From positions 62,001-126,000 of the forward strand of contig NZ_BARF01000042.1 of the NCBI RefSeq assembly GCF_000367365.1: a stretch of DNA of 64,000 nucleotides, read 5' to 3'. Position numbers and translations under genes: made by a program. A model generated the notes under the pieces. The model saw only the letters and a list, made by a program, of their open reading frames with translations, did not search any database and had not been told where the DNA came from. This document shows positions 15,340 through 22,409 of this stretch, piece by piece. The stretch is from Streptomyces prunicolor NBRC 13075 (GTDB taxonomy: Bacteria > Actinomycetota > Actinomycetes > Streptomycetales > Streptomycetaceae). Every line of letters begins with the position of its first letter. The first letter of the stretch is position 1.

Positions 15340-16011
15340 TCAGCCGGTCCTCGGCACGACGAGTCCCGTCTCGTAGGCCATCACCACGGCCTGCGTACGG
15401 TCCCGCAGCCCCAGCTTGGACAGGATGCGGCTGACGTGGGTCTTCACGGTCTCCTCGCCGACGTGCAGGCGAGCGGCCAGCTCGGGGTTGGACAGGCCCT
15501 GGGCCAGCAGCCGCAGGACGTCGGTCTCGCGTGGGGTGAGGGCGTCAAGTGCGGTGTGCGCGGGGCCGGTTCGGGGCCGCTGACGGGCGAACTCGGCGAT
15601 CAGCCGCCGAGTGATCCCGGGCGCGAGCAACGCCTCACCGGCCGCCACGACCCGCACCGCGTCGAAGAGTCGCTCGGCCGTCACGTCCTTGAGCAGGAAC
15701 CCGCTCGCCCCCGCGGTCAGCGCGTCGTAGACATGCTCGTCGAGGTCGAAGGTGGTCAGCACCAACACCCTTGGTACAACAGGGCAGTTCTGGAGTCGTG
15801 CGGTGGCTTCGATGCCGTCCATGACCGGCATCCGTACGTCCATCAGCACCACGTCCGGCGACTCCTCGCGGCAGACGCGTACCGCCTCGGCGCCGTCGCG
15901 GGCCGTGCCCACGACCGTGAAGTCGGCCTGGGTGGCGAGGAGTCCGGCGTATCCGACCCGGACGATCTCGTGGTCGTCGGCGACGACGATACGGATGGGC
16001 GTGATGTTCAT
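15340..16011 (-). CDS. NarL/LuxR-family response regulator
   Basis: 223 residues. The receiver has Asp12-Asp13, phosphoacceptor Asp58 in VVLMDVRMP, and Lys in FLLKD. The LuxR-type helix-turn-helix (LTPRETDVLRLLAQGLSNPELAARL, VKTHVSRIL) binds DNA. Its ATG overlaps the TGA of the kinase upstream by four bases (ATGA), so the two are coupled. The divergent ABC exporter operon is the likely target. Confidence 0.94.
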   Translation of the reverse strand: MNITPIRIVVADDHEIVRVGYAGLLATQADFTVVGTARDGAEAVRVCREESPDVVLMDVRMPVMDGIEATARLQNCPVVPRVLVLTTFDLDEHVYDALTAGASGFLLKDVTAERLFDAVRVVAAGEALLAPGITRRLIAEFARQRPRTGPAHTALDALTPRETDVLRLLAQGLSNPELAARLHVGEETVKTHVSRILSKLGLRDRTQAVVMAYETGLVVPRTG

Positions 16012-17177
16012 GGCCGCGCCGCCCCCTCCTGCTTCTGCACCTGCTTTTGCTCCTCCTCCGACTTGACGGGGAGTCGTGCCTCGACGACGAAACCGCCGCC
16101 GGGCGCGGGCCCGGTGCGCAACGTCCCGCCGACCGTCGCGGCTCGCTCACGCATACCGAGCAGGCCATGGCCGGAGAGACCGGCGGCGACGGGCCCCGGT
16201 CCGTTGTCGCGCACGCGCACCGCCAAGTCCTCGTCCCCGTAACGGAGTTCTACGTCCACTGCGGCGCCCGGCGCGTGGCGTCGGGCGTTGGTGAGGGCCT
16301 CCTGGACGATTCGGTACGCGGTGACCTCGATCCCGGGGTCCAGCGAGGTGACGTGTCCGCTGACGATGAGGCGGGTGCGGGAGCCGGCCGCGTCGCGTGA
16401 CTCGTCGACCAGGTCGATGAGTTGGGCGAGGCCGGGCTGGGGCCGCCGTTGGACCCCCGTGTCGGCGTCCTCCCGCAGCACGCCCAGCAGCCGCCGCATC
16501 TCGGTCAGGGCGGTGCGCGCGGTGTCGCCGATGGCGAGGAGGCGGGTGGCGCCCTCCGCTGGGAGACCCGGGGTGGTGAGGCGGGCGGTCTCCGCCTGGA
16601 CGGCGATCATCGAGATGTGATGCGCGACGACATCGTGCAACTCCCGTGCGATACGCGCCCGTTCACCCCGGGCGGCGTGTTCGAGGAGCGTGTCCGCGAA
16701 GGCCTGTTCGGTCGCGCTGTGGGCCAGGGCCGTACTGCGTGCGTGGTGGGCGATGCCGGTGGCCGCGGCGGCGGAGGCGAGGGTCGCGACGAGGACGGCG
16801 ACGATCCTGGTCGGTTCCTCCTGACTGCCGAGGGCGATCACGACGTAGGGCAGGACGAGCAGTCCGCCGAGGCGGGTGGCTCCGGCGCGGCCCAGCACGT
16901 ACACGCACACCAGTTGGGCCACGACCCCGCCGACGGTGAGGATGCCGAAGGGCACGAGGGACAGTACGCAGGCCGTACTGACGGCGACGGCGGTACCACT
17001 GCGCGCGGGGCCGCCGGATCCCAGTACGAGGGCGAGGGGCAGGGTGGAAGCGAGGGTGAGCAGCAGGAGGGCGGCGAACCCAGCGCCCAAGTCGGTGCTG
17101 CGCAGCAGCACTTCGGAGACCGCGAGAACACCCAGGACACCAGAGGCGACGAGATTCCCCGGCCCGCTTCTCTCCAC
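16008..17177 (-). CDS. NarL-type sensor histidine kinase (HisKA_3)
   Basis: 389 residues from GTG 17177; GAGGGG lies about six bases upstream (an in-frame GTG at 17183 is also possible). Several membrane segments fill the first 150 residues. The dimerisation/phosphoacceptor helix is ERARIARELHDVVAHHISM, with His in LHD. HATPase has the N box EALTNARRHAPGA and VRDNGPGPV. The kinase pairs with the LuxR-type regulator that overlaps its end and is divergent from an ABC exporter. With few extracytoplasmic residues, it probably senses a membrane-located signal. Confidence 0.92.
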   Translation of the reverse strand: MERSGPGNLVASGVLGVLAVSEVLLRSTDLGAGFAALLLLTLASTLPLALVLGSGGPARSGTAVAVSTACVLSLVPFGILTVGGVVAQLVCVYVLGRAGATRLGGLLVLPYVVIALGSQEEPTRIVAVLVATLASAAAATGIAHHARSTALAHSATEQAFADTLLEHAARGERARIARELHDVVAHHISMIAVQAETARLTTPGLPAEGATRLLAIGDTARTALTEMRRLLGVLREDADTGVQRRPQPGLAQLIDLVDESRDAAGSRTRLIVSGHVTSLDPGIEVTAYRIVQEALTNARRHAPGAAVDVELRYGDEDLAVRVRDNGPGPVAAGLSGHGLLGMRERAATVGGTLRTGPAPGGGFVVEARLPVKSEEEQKQVQKQEGAARP

Positions 17178-17284
17178 AGCCACCCCCTCATTGTGCCGAC
17201 CCCTGTCCGGCCCGGCGTCCCCCGCGCGAGGGACCTCCCGGGCGTGACGACGCACCGCACCGGCCGCCCCTAGCCTCCCTCACC

Positions 17285-18256
17285 ATGAGCCATACAACCG
17301 GCGCAACCGATGCGGCCGAAGCGACCATCGAAGTCCGCGATCTGCGCAAGCGGTTCGGCCGGACCCTGGCGGTCGACGGACTGTCCTTCACGGTCGAGCC
17401 CGGCACGGTGACCGGCTTCGTCGGTCCCAACGGCGCGGGCAAGTCCACCACCATGCGTACCGTTCTGGGGCTGGACGCCCCCGACTCGGGGCAGGCGTTG
17501 ATCGGCGGCCGTCCCTACCACGCCCTGCGCACCCCGCTGTTGGAGGTCGGCGCGCTCCTGGACGCCGCCGCCCTGCACCCCAGCCGCCGGGGCCGCGACC
17601 ACCTCCGCTGGCTGGCCCACTCGCACGGCCTGCCGATGCGCCGCGTGGACGAGGTCCTCGAACAGGTCGGCATGGAGCAGGCGTCCCGGAGGCGGGCGGG
17701 CGGCTACTCCCTCGGGATGCGCCAACGCCTTGGCATAGCAGCAGCATTGCTCGGCGATCCTCCGGTGCTGTTGCTCGACGAACCGGTCAACGGCCTGGAC
17801 CCCGAGGGCATCCAGTGGATCCGCACCCTCCTGCGCCACCTGGCTTCGGAAGGCCGCGCGATCCTCGTCTCCAGTCACCTGATGAGCGAACTCGAAGACA
17901 CCGCCGACCACTTGGTGGTCATCGGCAGGGGCCGTCTGATCGCCGACACGGCGGTGGCCGACCTCCTCACGGCGGCCTCCGGCGACCGGGTAAGGCTGCG
18001 CACGAGCAGTCGTACGGAAGCGATGGAACTGCTGGCGAGGGAGGGCGGCACGGTCGCTGTCATCGACCGGGACACCCTCACGGTCACCGGCCTGCCCGCC
18101 GAACGGATCGTGGAGCTGCTCGGCGCGTCCCGCGTCCCCTTCGCCGAAGTGGGCGCGCACCGGGCGACGTTGGAGGAGGCGTACATGGAACTCACCCGGG
18201 ACGCGGTCGAGTTCACGTCCACGCCCGCCTCGGACGCGGATGAGGTGACCCGATGA
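17285..18256 (+). CDS. ABC transporter ATP-binding protein
   Basis: 323 residues. Walker A is GPNGAGKST, the signature YSLGMRQRLGIA, Walker B VLLLDEPVNGLD, and the switch His lies in LVSSHLMSE. The C-terminal 100 residues are the regulatory extension usual in DrrA/NatA-type exporters. It overlaps the next gene by four bases. TAGCCT at 17271-17276 lies eight bases before the ATG and there is no ribosome site, so the mRNA is probably leaderless. The complex may export a drug, peptide or lipid. Confidence 0.93.
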   Translation: MSHTTGATDAAEATIEVRDLRKRFGRTLAVDGLSFTVEPGTVTGFVGPNGAGKSTTMRTVLGLDAPDSGQALIGGRPYHALRTPLLEVGALLDAAALHPSRRGRDHLRWLAHSHGLPMRRVDEVLEQVGMEQASRRRAGGYSLGMRQRLGIAAALLGDPPVLLLDEPVNGLDPEGIQWIRTLLRHLASEGRAILVSSHLMSELEDTADHLVVIGRGRLIADTAVADLLTAASGDRVRLRTSSRTEAMELLAREGGTVAVIDRDTLTVTGLPAERIVELLGASRVPFAEVGAHRATLEEAYMELTRDAVEFTSTPASDADEVTR

Positions 18257-19782
18257 CGACTCCCACGAAGACCGTCCAGCCGTACCGCTCGGCCCTCCAC
18301 CCCACCCGGGCCGGCTTCGGCCGGCTGCTGCGCGCGGAGTGGACGAAGTTCTGGACGGTGAGGGCCTGGCTACTGGTGCTCGCGGTGGCGGCCGTGGTCA
18401 CGGTGGTGATCTCCCAGATGGGCGCGAGCGGCTCCACCACCGGCGGTGGCCCTCCGGTCGTCGTCGGTCCGGGCGGCGAGGTGGTCAACGACTCCTTCCG
18501 CTTCACCCACCGCACGCTGACCGGCGACGGCACGATCACGGCGCGGGTCACCGGCCTGAAGGACGCCTCCGGCAAGGGACTTGGGCCCTGGACGAAGGCC
18601 GGGATCATCGTCAAGTCGAGCCTGAAGCAGGGCTCGCCGTACGTGGCGGTGATGGCGACGCCCGCCCACGGCGTCCGCATGCAGTGGAACTTCACCCACG
18701 ACACGGCGGGTCCGAGCAGCGACCTGGCGAAGGCGCCGCAGTGGCTCAGGCTGAAAAGGCTGGGGGGAAAACTAACCGGCTATGCGTCGGTAGACGGTGA
18801 GAAGTGGACCCAGCTTGGGGAGGTGGGGGTCGGGGGGATGCGGGGGACGGTCCAGGTGGGGCTGTTCCTGGCGGCTCCCGTCCACGAGATCGTCCACCGC
18901 TCCTTCGGCGGTACGAGCGAGGTGGCGGGCAGCGGCCAGGCCACCGGCACCTTCGACCGTCTCACCTTCCAGGGCAAGTCGACGGCGGGCGGCTGGACGG
19001 ACACGGACATCGGCGCCCCGACTGCCGACGGCCCGAACAGTCAACCCGGTACGACGACGGTGTCCCCGACCGGCACCTACACCCTCACCGGCCAGGGAGA
19101 CATCGCCCCGGACGAGAACAGCCCCGACACGGTCCAGATGAGCTTCCAGGGAGTCTTCATGGGCCTGCTCTTCATGGTCGCCCTGGGCACGCTCTTCGTG
19201 ACGACCGAATACAAACGGGGCCTGATCCGTACGACGTTCACGGCGACCCCGTCCCGACTGAAGGTACTGGCGGCGAAGACGACGGTGATAGCGGCGATCA
19301 CCTTCACAACGGGCCTGCTGGCAACGGCAATTGGCTTCACCCTGGCCCAGAAGACACTGCGGTCGAACGGCTTCAAGTCCCCCGAGTTCCCGGACCTCTC
19401 CTTGTTGGAGAACCCGGCCCTGAGGGCGGTGGTGGGCAGCGCGGTACTCCTGTCCCTGGTGGCGGTCCTGGCCCTCTCCCTGGGCGTGGTCCTGCGCAAC
19501 AGCGCCGGCACGATCGCCACGGTGGTCGTCCTGGTGATCCTCCCGCAGATCCTGTCCTTCGCCCTCCCGCTCCCCGTCGCGCAGTGGCTGCTCAGGGTCA
19601 CACCGGCGGCGGCCTTCGCCGTCCAGCAGGGCGTGACGTACTACCCCCAGGTCCAACACAACTGCCTCCCGGAGAGCGGCTGTTACCCCCTCTCCCCGTA
19701 CAACGGCCTGGCGGTCCTGGTGGCGTACGCGGCGGCGGCGCTCCTGCTGGCGGCCTGGACGGTAAGGAGGCGGGACGCGTGA
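18253..19782 (+). CDS. ABC transporter permease with large lectin-like extracytoplasmic insertion
   Basis: 509 residues, about twice the size of a simple ABC-2 permease. After a first membrane span (WLLVLAVAAVVTVVISQM, about 38-56), some 235 residues lie outside the membrane. This part looks like a DUF1349/concanavalin-like beta-sandwich: FRFTHRTLTGDGTITARVTG, PWTKAGIIVKSSL, APQWLRLKRLGG, YASVDGEKWTQLGE and VQVGLFLAAP. From about residue 300 the ABC-2 spans continue with TTEYKRGLIRTT. The insertion probably binds a carbohydrate or cell-wall ligand. It is coupled by four-base overlaps on both sides. Confidence 0.85.
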   Translation: MTTPTKTVQPYRSALHPTRAGFGRLLRAEWTKFWTVRAWLLVLAVAAVVTVVISQMGASGSTTGGGPPVVVGPGGEVVNDSFRFTHRTLTGDGTITARVTGLKDASGKGLGPWTKAGIIVKSSLKQGSPYVAVMATPAHGVRMQWNFTHDTAGPSSDLAKAPQWLRLKRLGGKLTGYASVDGEKWTQLGEVGVGGMRGTVQVGLFLAAPVHEIVHRSFGGTSEVAGSGQATGTFDRLTFQGKSTAGGWTDTDIGAPTADGPNSQPGTTTVSPTGTYTLTGQGDIAPDENSPDTVQMSFQGVFMGLLFMVALGTLFVTTEYKRGLIRTTFTATPSRLKVLAAKTTVIAAITFTTGLLATAIGFTLAQKTLRSNGFKSPEFPDLSLLENPALRAVVGSAVLLSLVAVLALSLGVVLRNSAGTIATVVVLVILPQILSFALPLPVAQWLLRVTPAAAFAVQQGVTYYPQVQHNCLPESGCYPLSPYNGLAVLVAYAAAALLLAAWTVRRRDA

Positions 19783-20549
19783 GGTGGCGAGGTTCTCTGC
19801 ACGCTCTCCATGCCGAGTGGACCAAACTCCGTACCCTGCCCAGCACTTGGTGGCTCCTGGTGGCAACGGTCGCCCTGACGGCGGCGATGGGCGCGGCGGC
19901 GGCCTCGTCGCTCACGACCCGCGTATGCCCGACACCGACGGCCTGCCACGAGGACACGGTCAAACTGGCCCTCACCGGCGTCCAGTTGAGCCAGGCGGTG
20001 TGCCTGGTCCTGGGTGCGCTGTCGATCGGCGCGGAGTACGGCACGGGCACGATCCGCACGACGCTGACGGCGATGCCGGGTAGGTGGCGGGTGCTGGCGT
20101 CCAAGGCGGCGGCATTGTCACTGCTGACGTCGGCTGCGGGGGTGCTGGCGGTGCTGTCAGCCCTGGGGCTGGCCCGCCTGATCCTTCCGACCCCGCCGCC
20201 GGTGGACGGCGCGATGTTCCGCGCGGCGGGCGGTTCGATCCTCGTCCTGGTGCTGGTGACGCTCCTGGGCCTGTCCCTGGCGACCCTGCTCCGCGACACG
20301 AGCGGCGCGATCACCCTGGGCCTGGGCATCCTCTACGTCGTCCCGGTCCTGTCCCACGTCGTCAACTCCCCGACCTGGCAACACCGTCTGCAACGCTGGG
20401 CCCCCATGCCGGCGGGCCTGTCCATCCAGGCGACGAAGAACCTGGCGGGGTTGGCGATCGGTCCGTGGGCGGGGTTGGGGGTACTGGCGGCGTATGCGGT
20501 GGGGTTGTTGGTGGTGGGGGGAACGGCGTTCAGGCTGCGGGACGCGTGA
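19779..20549 (+). CDS. ABC transporter permease
   Basis: 256 residues from GTG 19779, whose codon overlaps the TGA of the preceding permease (GTGA). About six membrane spans are visible and the first loop contains SIGAEYGTGTIRTTLT, the same conserved motif as in the larger permease. It lacks the extracytoplasmic domain. The two permeases with the ATPase form an asymmetric exporter. The gene end overlaps the convergent DUF397 gene by 20 bases. Confidence 0.88.
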   Translation: MRWRGSLHALHAEWTKLRTLPSTWWLLVATVALTAAMGAAAASSLTTRVCPTPTACHEDTVKLALTGVQLSQAVCLVLGALSIGAEYGTGTIRTTLTAMPGRWRVLASKAAALSLLTSAAGVLAVLSALGLARLILPTPPPVDGAMFRAAGGSILVLVLVTLLGLSLATLLRDTSGAITLGLGILYVVPVLSHVVNSPTWQHRLQRWAPMPAGLSIQATKNLAGLAIGPWAGLGVLAAYAVGLLVVGGTAFRLRDA

Positions 20550-20805
20550 ACCGGCTCAGGAACTCTGTCCAAGTGCTGGGCGAGACGGTGAGGATGCCAC
20601 CGGCGGGGGCCTTGGAGTCCCGGATGTGGATGGCGGAGGGGTGGGTGGCGACTTCGATGCAGTTACCGCCCTCGTTGCTGCTGTGGCTGGACTTCCGCCA
20701 GGCGTAAGCGACTTCGATGCAGTTGCCACCTTCGCTGCCGCTGTAGCTGGACTTGAACCACGCCAGGTCGTCCGAGCGGTCGAGCTGTCCTGCTGCGGCG
20801 TTCAT
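20530..20805 (-). CDS. DUF397 protein, internally duplicated
   Basis: 91 residues from ATG 20805 (MNAAAGQLD). Ordinary DUF397 proteins have one WRKSSYSGSGGNCVEVA motif and then a VRDSK...SPxxWxxFL end. Here the first half is present twice: WFKSSYSGSEGGNCIEVA then WRKSSHSSNEGGNCIEVA, followed by IHIRDSKAPAGGILTVSP and TWTEFL. It is a tandem duplicate of the next gene upstream and starts inside its stop codon (TAATG). Partners of XRE-DUF5753 regulators in WhiJ-type loci. Confidence 0.88.
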   Translation of the reverse strand: MNAAAGQLDRSDDLAWFKSSYSGSEGGNCIEVAYAWRKSSHSSNEGGNCIEVATHPSAIHIRDSKAPAGGILTVSPSTWTEFLSRFTRPAA

Positions 20806-21059
20806 TACTCTCCTTGCATTCGCTCCAGGAATTCCGTCCAAGTGCCGGGAGAGACGGTGAGGATGCCACCGGCGGGGACCTTGGAGTCGCGGATGTGGAT
20901 GGCGGCGGGGTGGGCGGCAACTTCGATGCAGTCCCCGCCCTCGCTACCGCTGTAGCTGGACTTCCGCCAGGCATAAGCGACTTCGATGCAGTTGCCGCCC
21001 TTGCTGCTGCTGTAGCTGGACTTGAACCACGCCAAGTGCTGCCGTGCTGCGGTGTTCAT
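20805..21059 (-). CDS. DUF397 protein, internally duplicated
   Basis: 84 residues. It has two half-motifs, WFKSSYSSSKGGNCIEVA and WRKSSYSGSEGGDCIEVA, then IHIRDSKVPAGGILTVSP and TWTEFL. Its ATG overlaps the TGA of the XRE regulator (ATGA), and its stop overlaps the next DUF397 start by one base. The three genes are therefore a tightly coupled operon. DUF397 proteins are thought to oppose the partner regulator, as in WhiJ loci. Confidence 0.88.
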   Translation of the reverse strand: MNTAARQHLAWFKSSYSSSKGGNCIEVAYAWRKSSYSGSEGGDCIEVAAHPAAIHIRDSKVPAGGILTVSPGTWTEFLERMQGE

Positions 21060-21877
21060 TGCTCTCCTAGCAGTCGCTCCAGGAGGCGCATGCTCTCGGA
21101 GGGAGAGAGCGCCTGTGACCGCAGCATTCCATATTTCAGGTGATAGTTACTCACCTCTTCCGGGTCCTCGACGAGGAAGCTGGCGCGCTGAACTTCGAGG
21201 TAGGCGAGGCGGTCGTGGTGCGGAGTCTCCAGCAGCACCAAGGGACCGTCGAGGGAGGCGTGGGGCATCCGGTCCATGGGCATGATCTGCACACCCATGT
21301 GCGCGGGCTCGTTGGCCTCGATCAACTTGCGGATCTGGTCCCGCATGACCTCCGGGCCGCCGACGTTCCGCCGCAGGACGCTCTCCTCGATGATGAAGTG
21401 CCCCACCGGAGGCCGATCGCGCGTCCAGATCTCCTGCCGTTGCATCCGGTTGGCCACCCACTGGTCGGCCGTCTCGTCCCCGACCGCCGGATGCAGGGAC
21501 TCGAAGACACAGCGGGCGTACGCCTCCGTCTGGAGCAGGCCAGGCACGACCTGTGTCTGGTACGACAAGATGGCGATGGCCTCCTGCTCATTGTCGACGA
21601 GCCCTTGTGCGAAGGCGGGCATCCGCTCCTGCACCGGCAACTTGTCGACGACGGCGAACAACGCCCCGCCCGTGTGCAGCAGTTCATCGAACTCGGTGGC
21701 CCGATGATCCTGTAGCGCAAGCCTCCCTTGTTCGTAGGACCTGATCGTGTCAACGTGCAGGTTCGCGATCTCCGCGAACTGCTCCTGTGTGAGCCCGGCC
21801 TGCCTTCGGAAGTGGGCGACCAGCCCGCCGACCGCCTGCCAAGTACCGACCTTCTTGGGCCTCTTCGCCGATTGCAT
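21056..21877 (-). CDS. XRE-family regulator with DUF5753 domain (WhiJ-like)
   Basis: 273 residues. ATG 21877 is chosen because GGAAAGGG lies upstream; the frame stays open to 21949. The N-terminal helix-turn-helix reads GLVAHFRRQAGLTQEQFAEIA, then HVDTIRSYEQGR. The C-terminal two thirds is DUF5753 (LSYQTQVVPGLLQTEAYA, then ESVLRRNVGGPEVMRDQI). Such regulators pair with DUF397 proteins and an anti-sigma-like ATPase in the many whiJ/abaA-type loci of Streptomyces. All three parts are present here. A perfect inverted repeat 39 bases upstream is its likely operator. Confidence 0.92.
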   Translation of the reverse strand: MQSAKRPKKVGTWQAVGGLVAHFRRQAGLTQEQFAEIANLHVDTIRSYEQGRLALQDHRATEFDELLHTGGALFAVVDKLPVQERMPAFAQGLVDNEQEAIAILSYQTQVVPGLLQTEAYARCVFESLHPAVGDETADQWVANRMQRQEIWTRDRPPVGHFIIEESVLRRNVGGPEVMRDQIRKLIEANEPAHMGVQIMPMDRMPHASLDGPLVLLETPHHDRLAYLEVQRASFLVEDPEEVSNYHLKYGMLRSQALSPSESMRLLERLLGEQ

Positions 21878-21915
21878 GCGTGTCCCTTTCCCCCGCGCAC
21901 ACCCGAAGTCGTCGT

Positions 21916-21950
21916 AGTGAGGTCGTAGAGAAAACAAATACGACCTCACT
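21916..21950. promoter_or_regulatory. perfect 12-base inverted repeat between XRE and HATPase genes
   Basis: AGTGAGGTCGTA (21916-21927) and TACGACCTCACT (21939-21950) match perfectly around an AT-rich 11-base spacer. The half-site centres are 23 bases apart, about two helix turns. Position between divergent starts (21877 and 21990) makes it the natural operator of the WhiJ-like regulator. Confidence 0.7.
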
Positions 21951-21989
21951 CACTGCCCCAAGATAGTGACCGCCAGTGACAGTGGTCCC

Positions 21990-22409
21990 ATGAACGAACA
22001 ACTCCACCAAAGCCACACCCGCGAGGCGTTCTACCGACGCGACCGCAGATCAGTAGCCCTGGCCCGCGAGTTCACCCGGAACACCCTCGCGGACTGGGAG
22101 ATCATCGACCGGGCCGACGAAATGCTGCTCTGCGTAAGCGAGTTGGCGACCAACGCGATCCTGCACGGCGTACCACCGGGCCGGGGCCTCGCCCTCCGCC
22201 TCTGCGTCCACCTCGACGGAATCCTCCGCGTCGAGGTCCACGACAGCGGCACCGGTCAACTCCGTGACGTCAGGACCCGGTATCGGGACCTCCACGCGGA
22301 GGATGGCCGGGGCCTGATGCTGGTCTCCATGCTTGCGGACAAGTGGGGGGTGGGGGAGCGGGCGCCGGGGAAGGTGGTGTGGTGCGAGTTCGCGGTGGGT
22401 TATGGGTGA
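21990..22409 (+). CDS. anti-sigma-factor-like ATP-binding protein (HATPase_c_2)
   Basis: 139 residues from ATG 21990. It is a lone GHKL ATPase domain: N box ELATNAILHG, G1-type VHDSGTGQL, and GRGLMLVSMLADKWG. It has no dimerisation helix, so it resembles the RsbW/SpoIIAB-like proteins that flank WhiJ and AbaA genes. It is divergent from the XRE regulator and shares the operator region. Its target, possibly a sigma factor, is unknown. The end overlaps the convergent NB-ARC gene by 10 bases. Confidence 0.88.
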   Translation: MNEQLHQSHTREAFYRRDRRSVALAREFTRNTLADWEIIDRADEMLLCVSELATNAILHGVPPGRGLALRLCVHLDGILRVEVHDSGTGQLRDVRTRYRDLHAEDGRGLMLVSMLADKWGVGERAPGKVVWCEFAVGYG

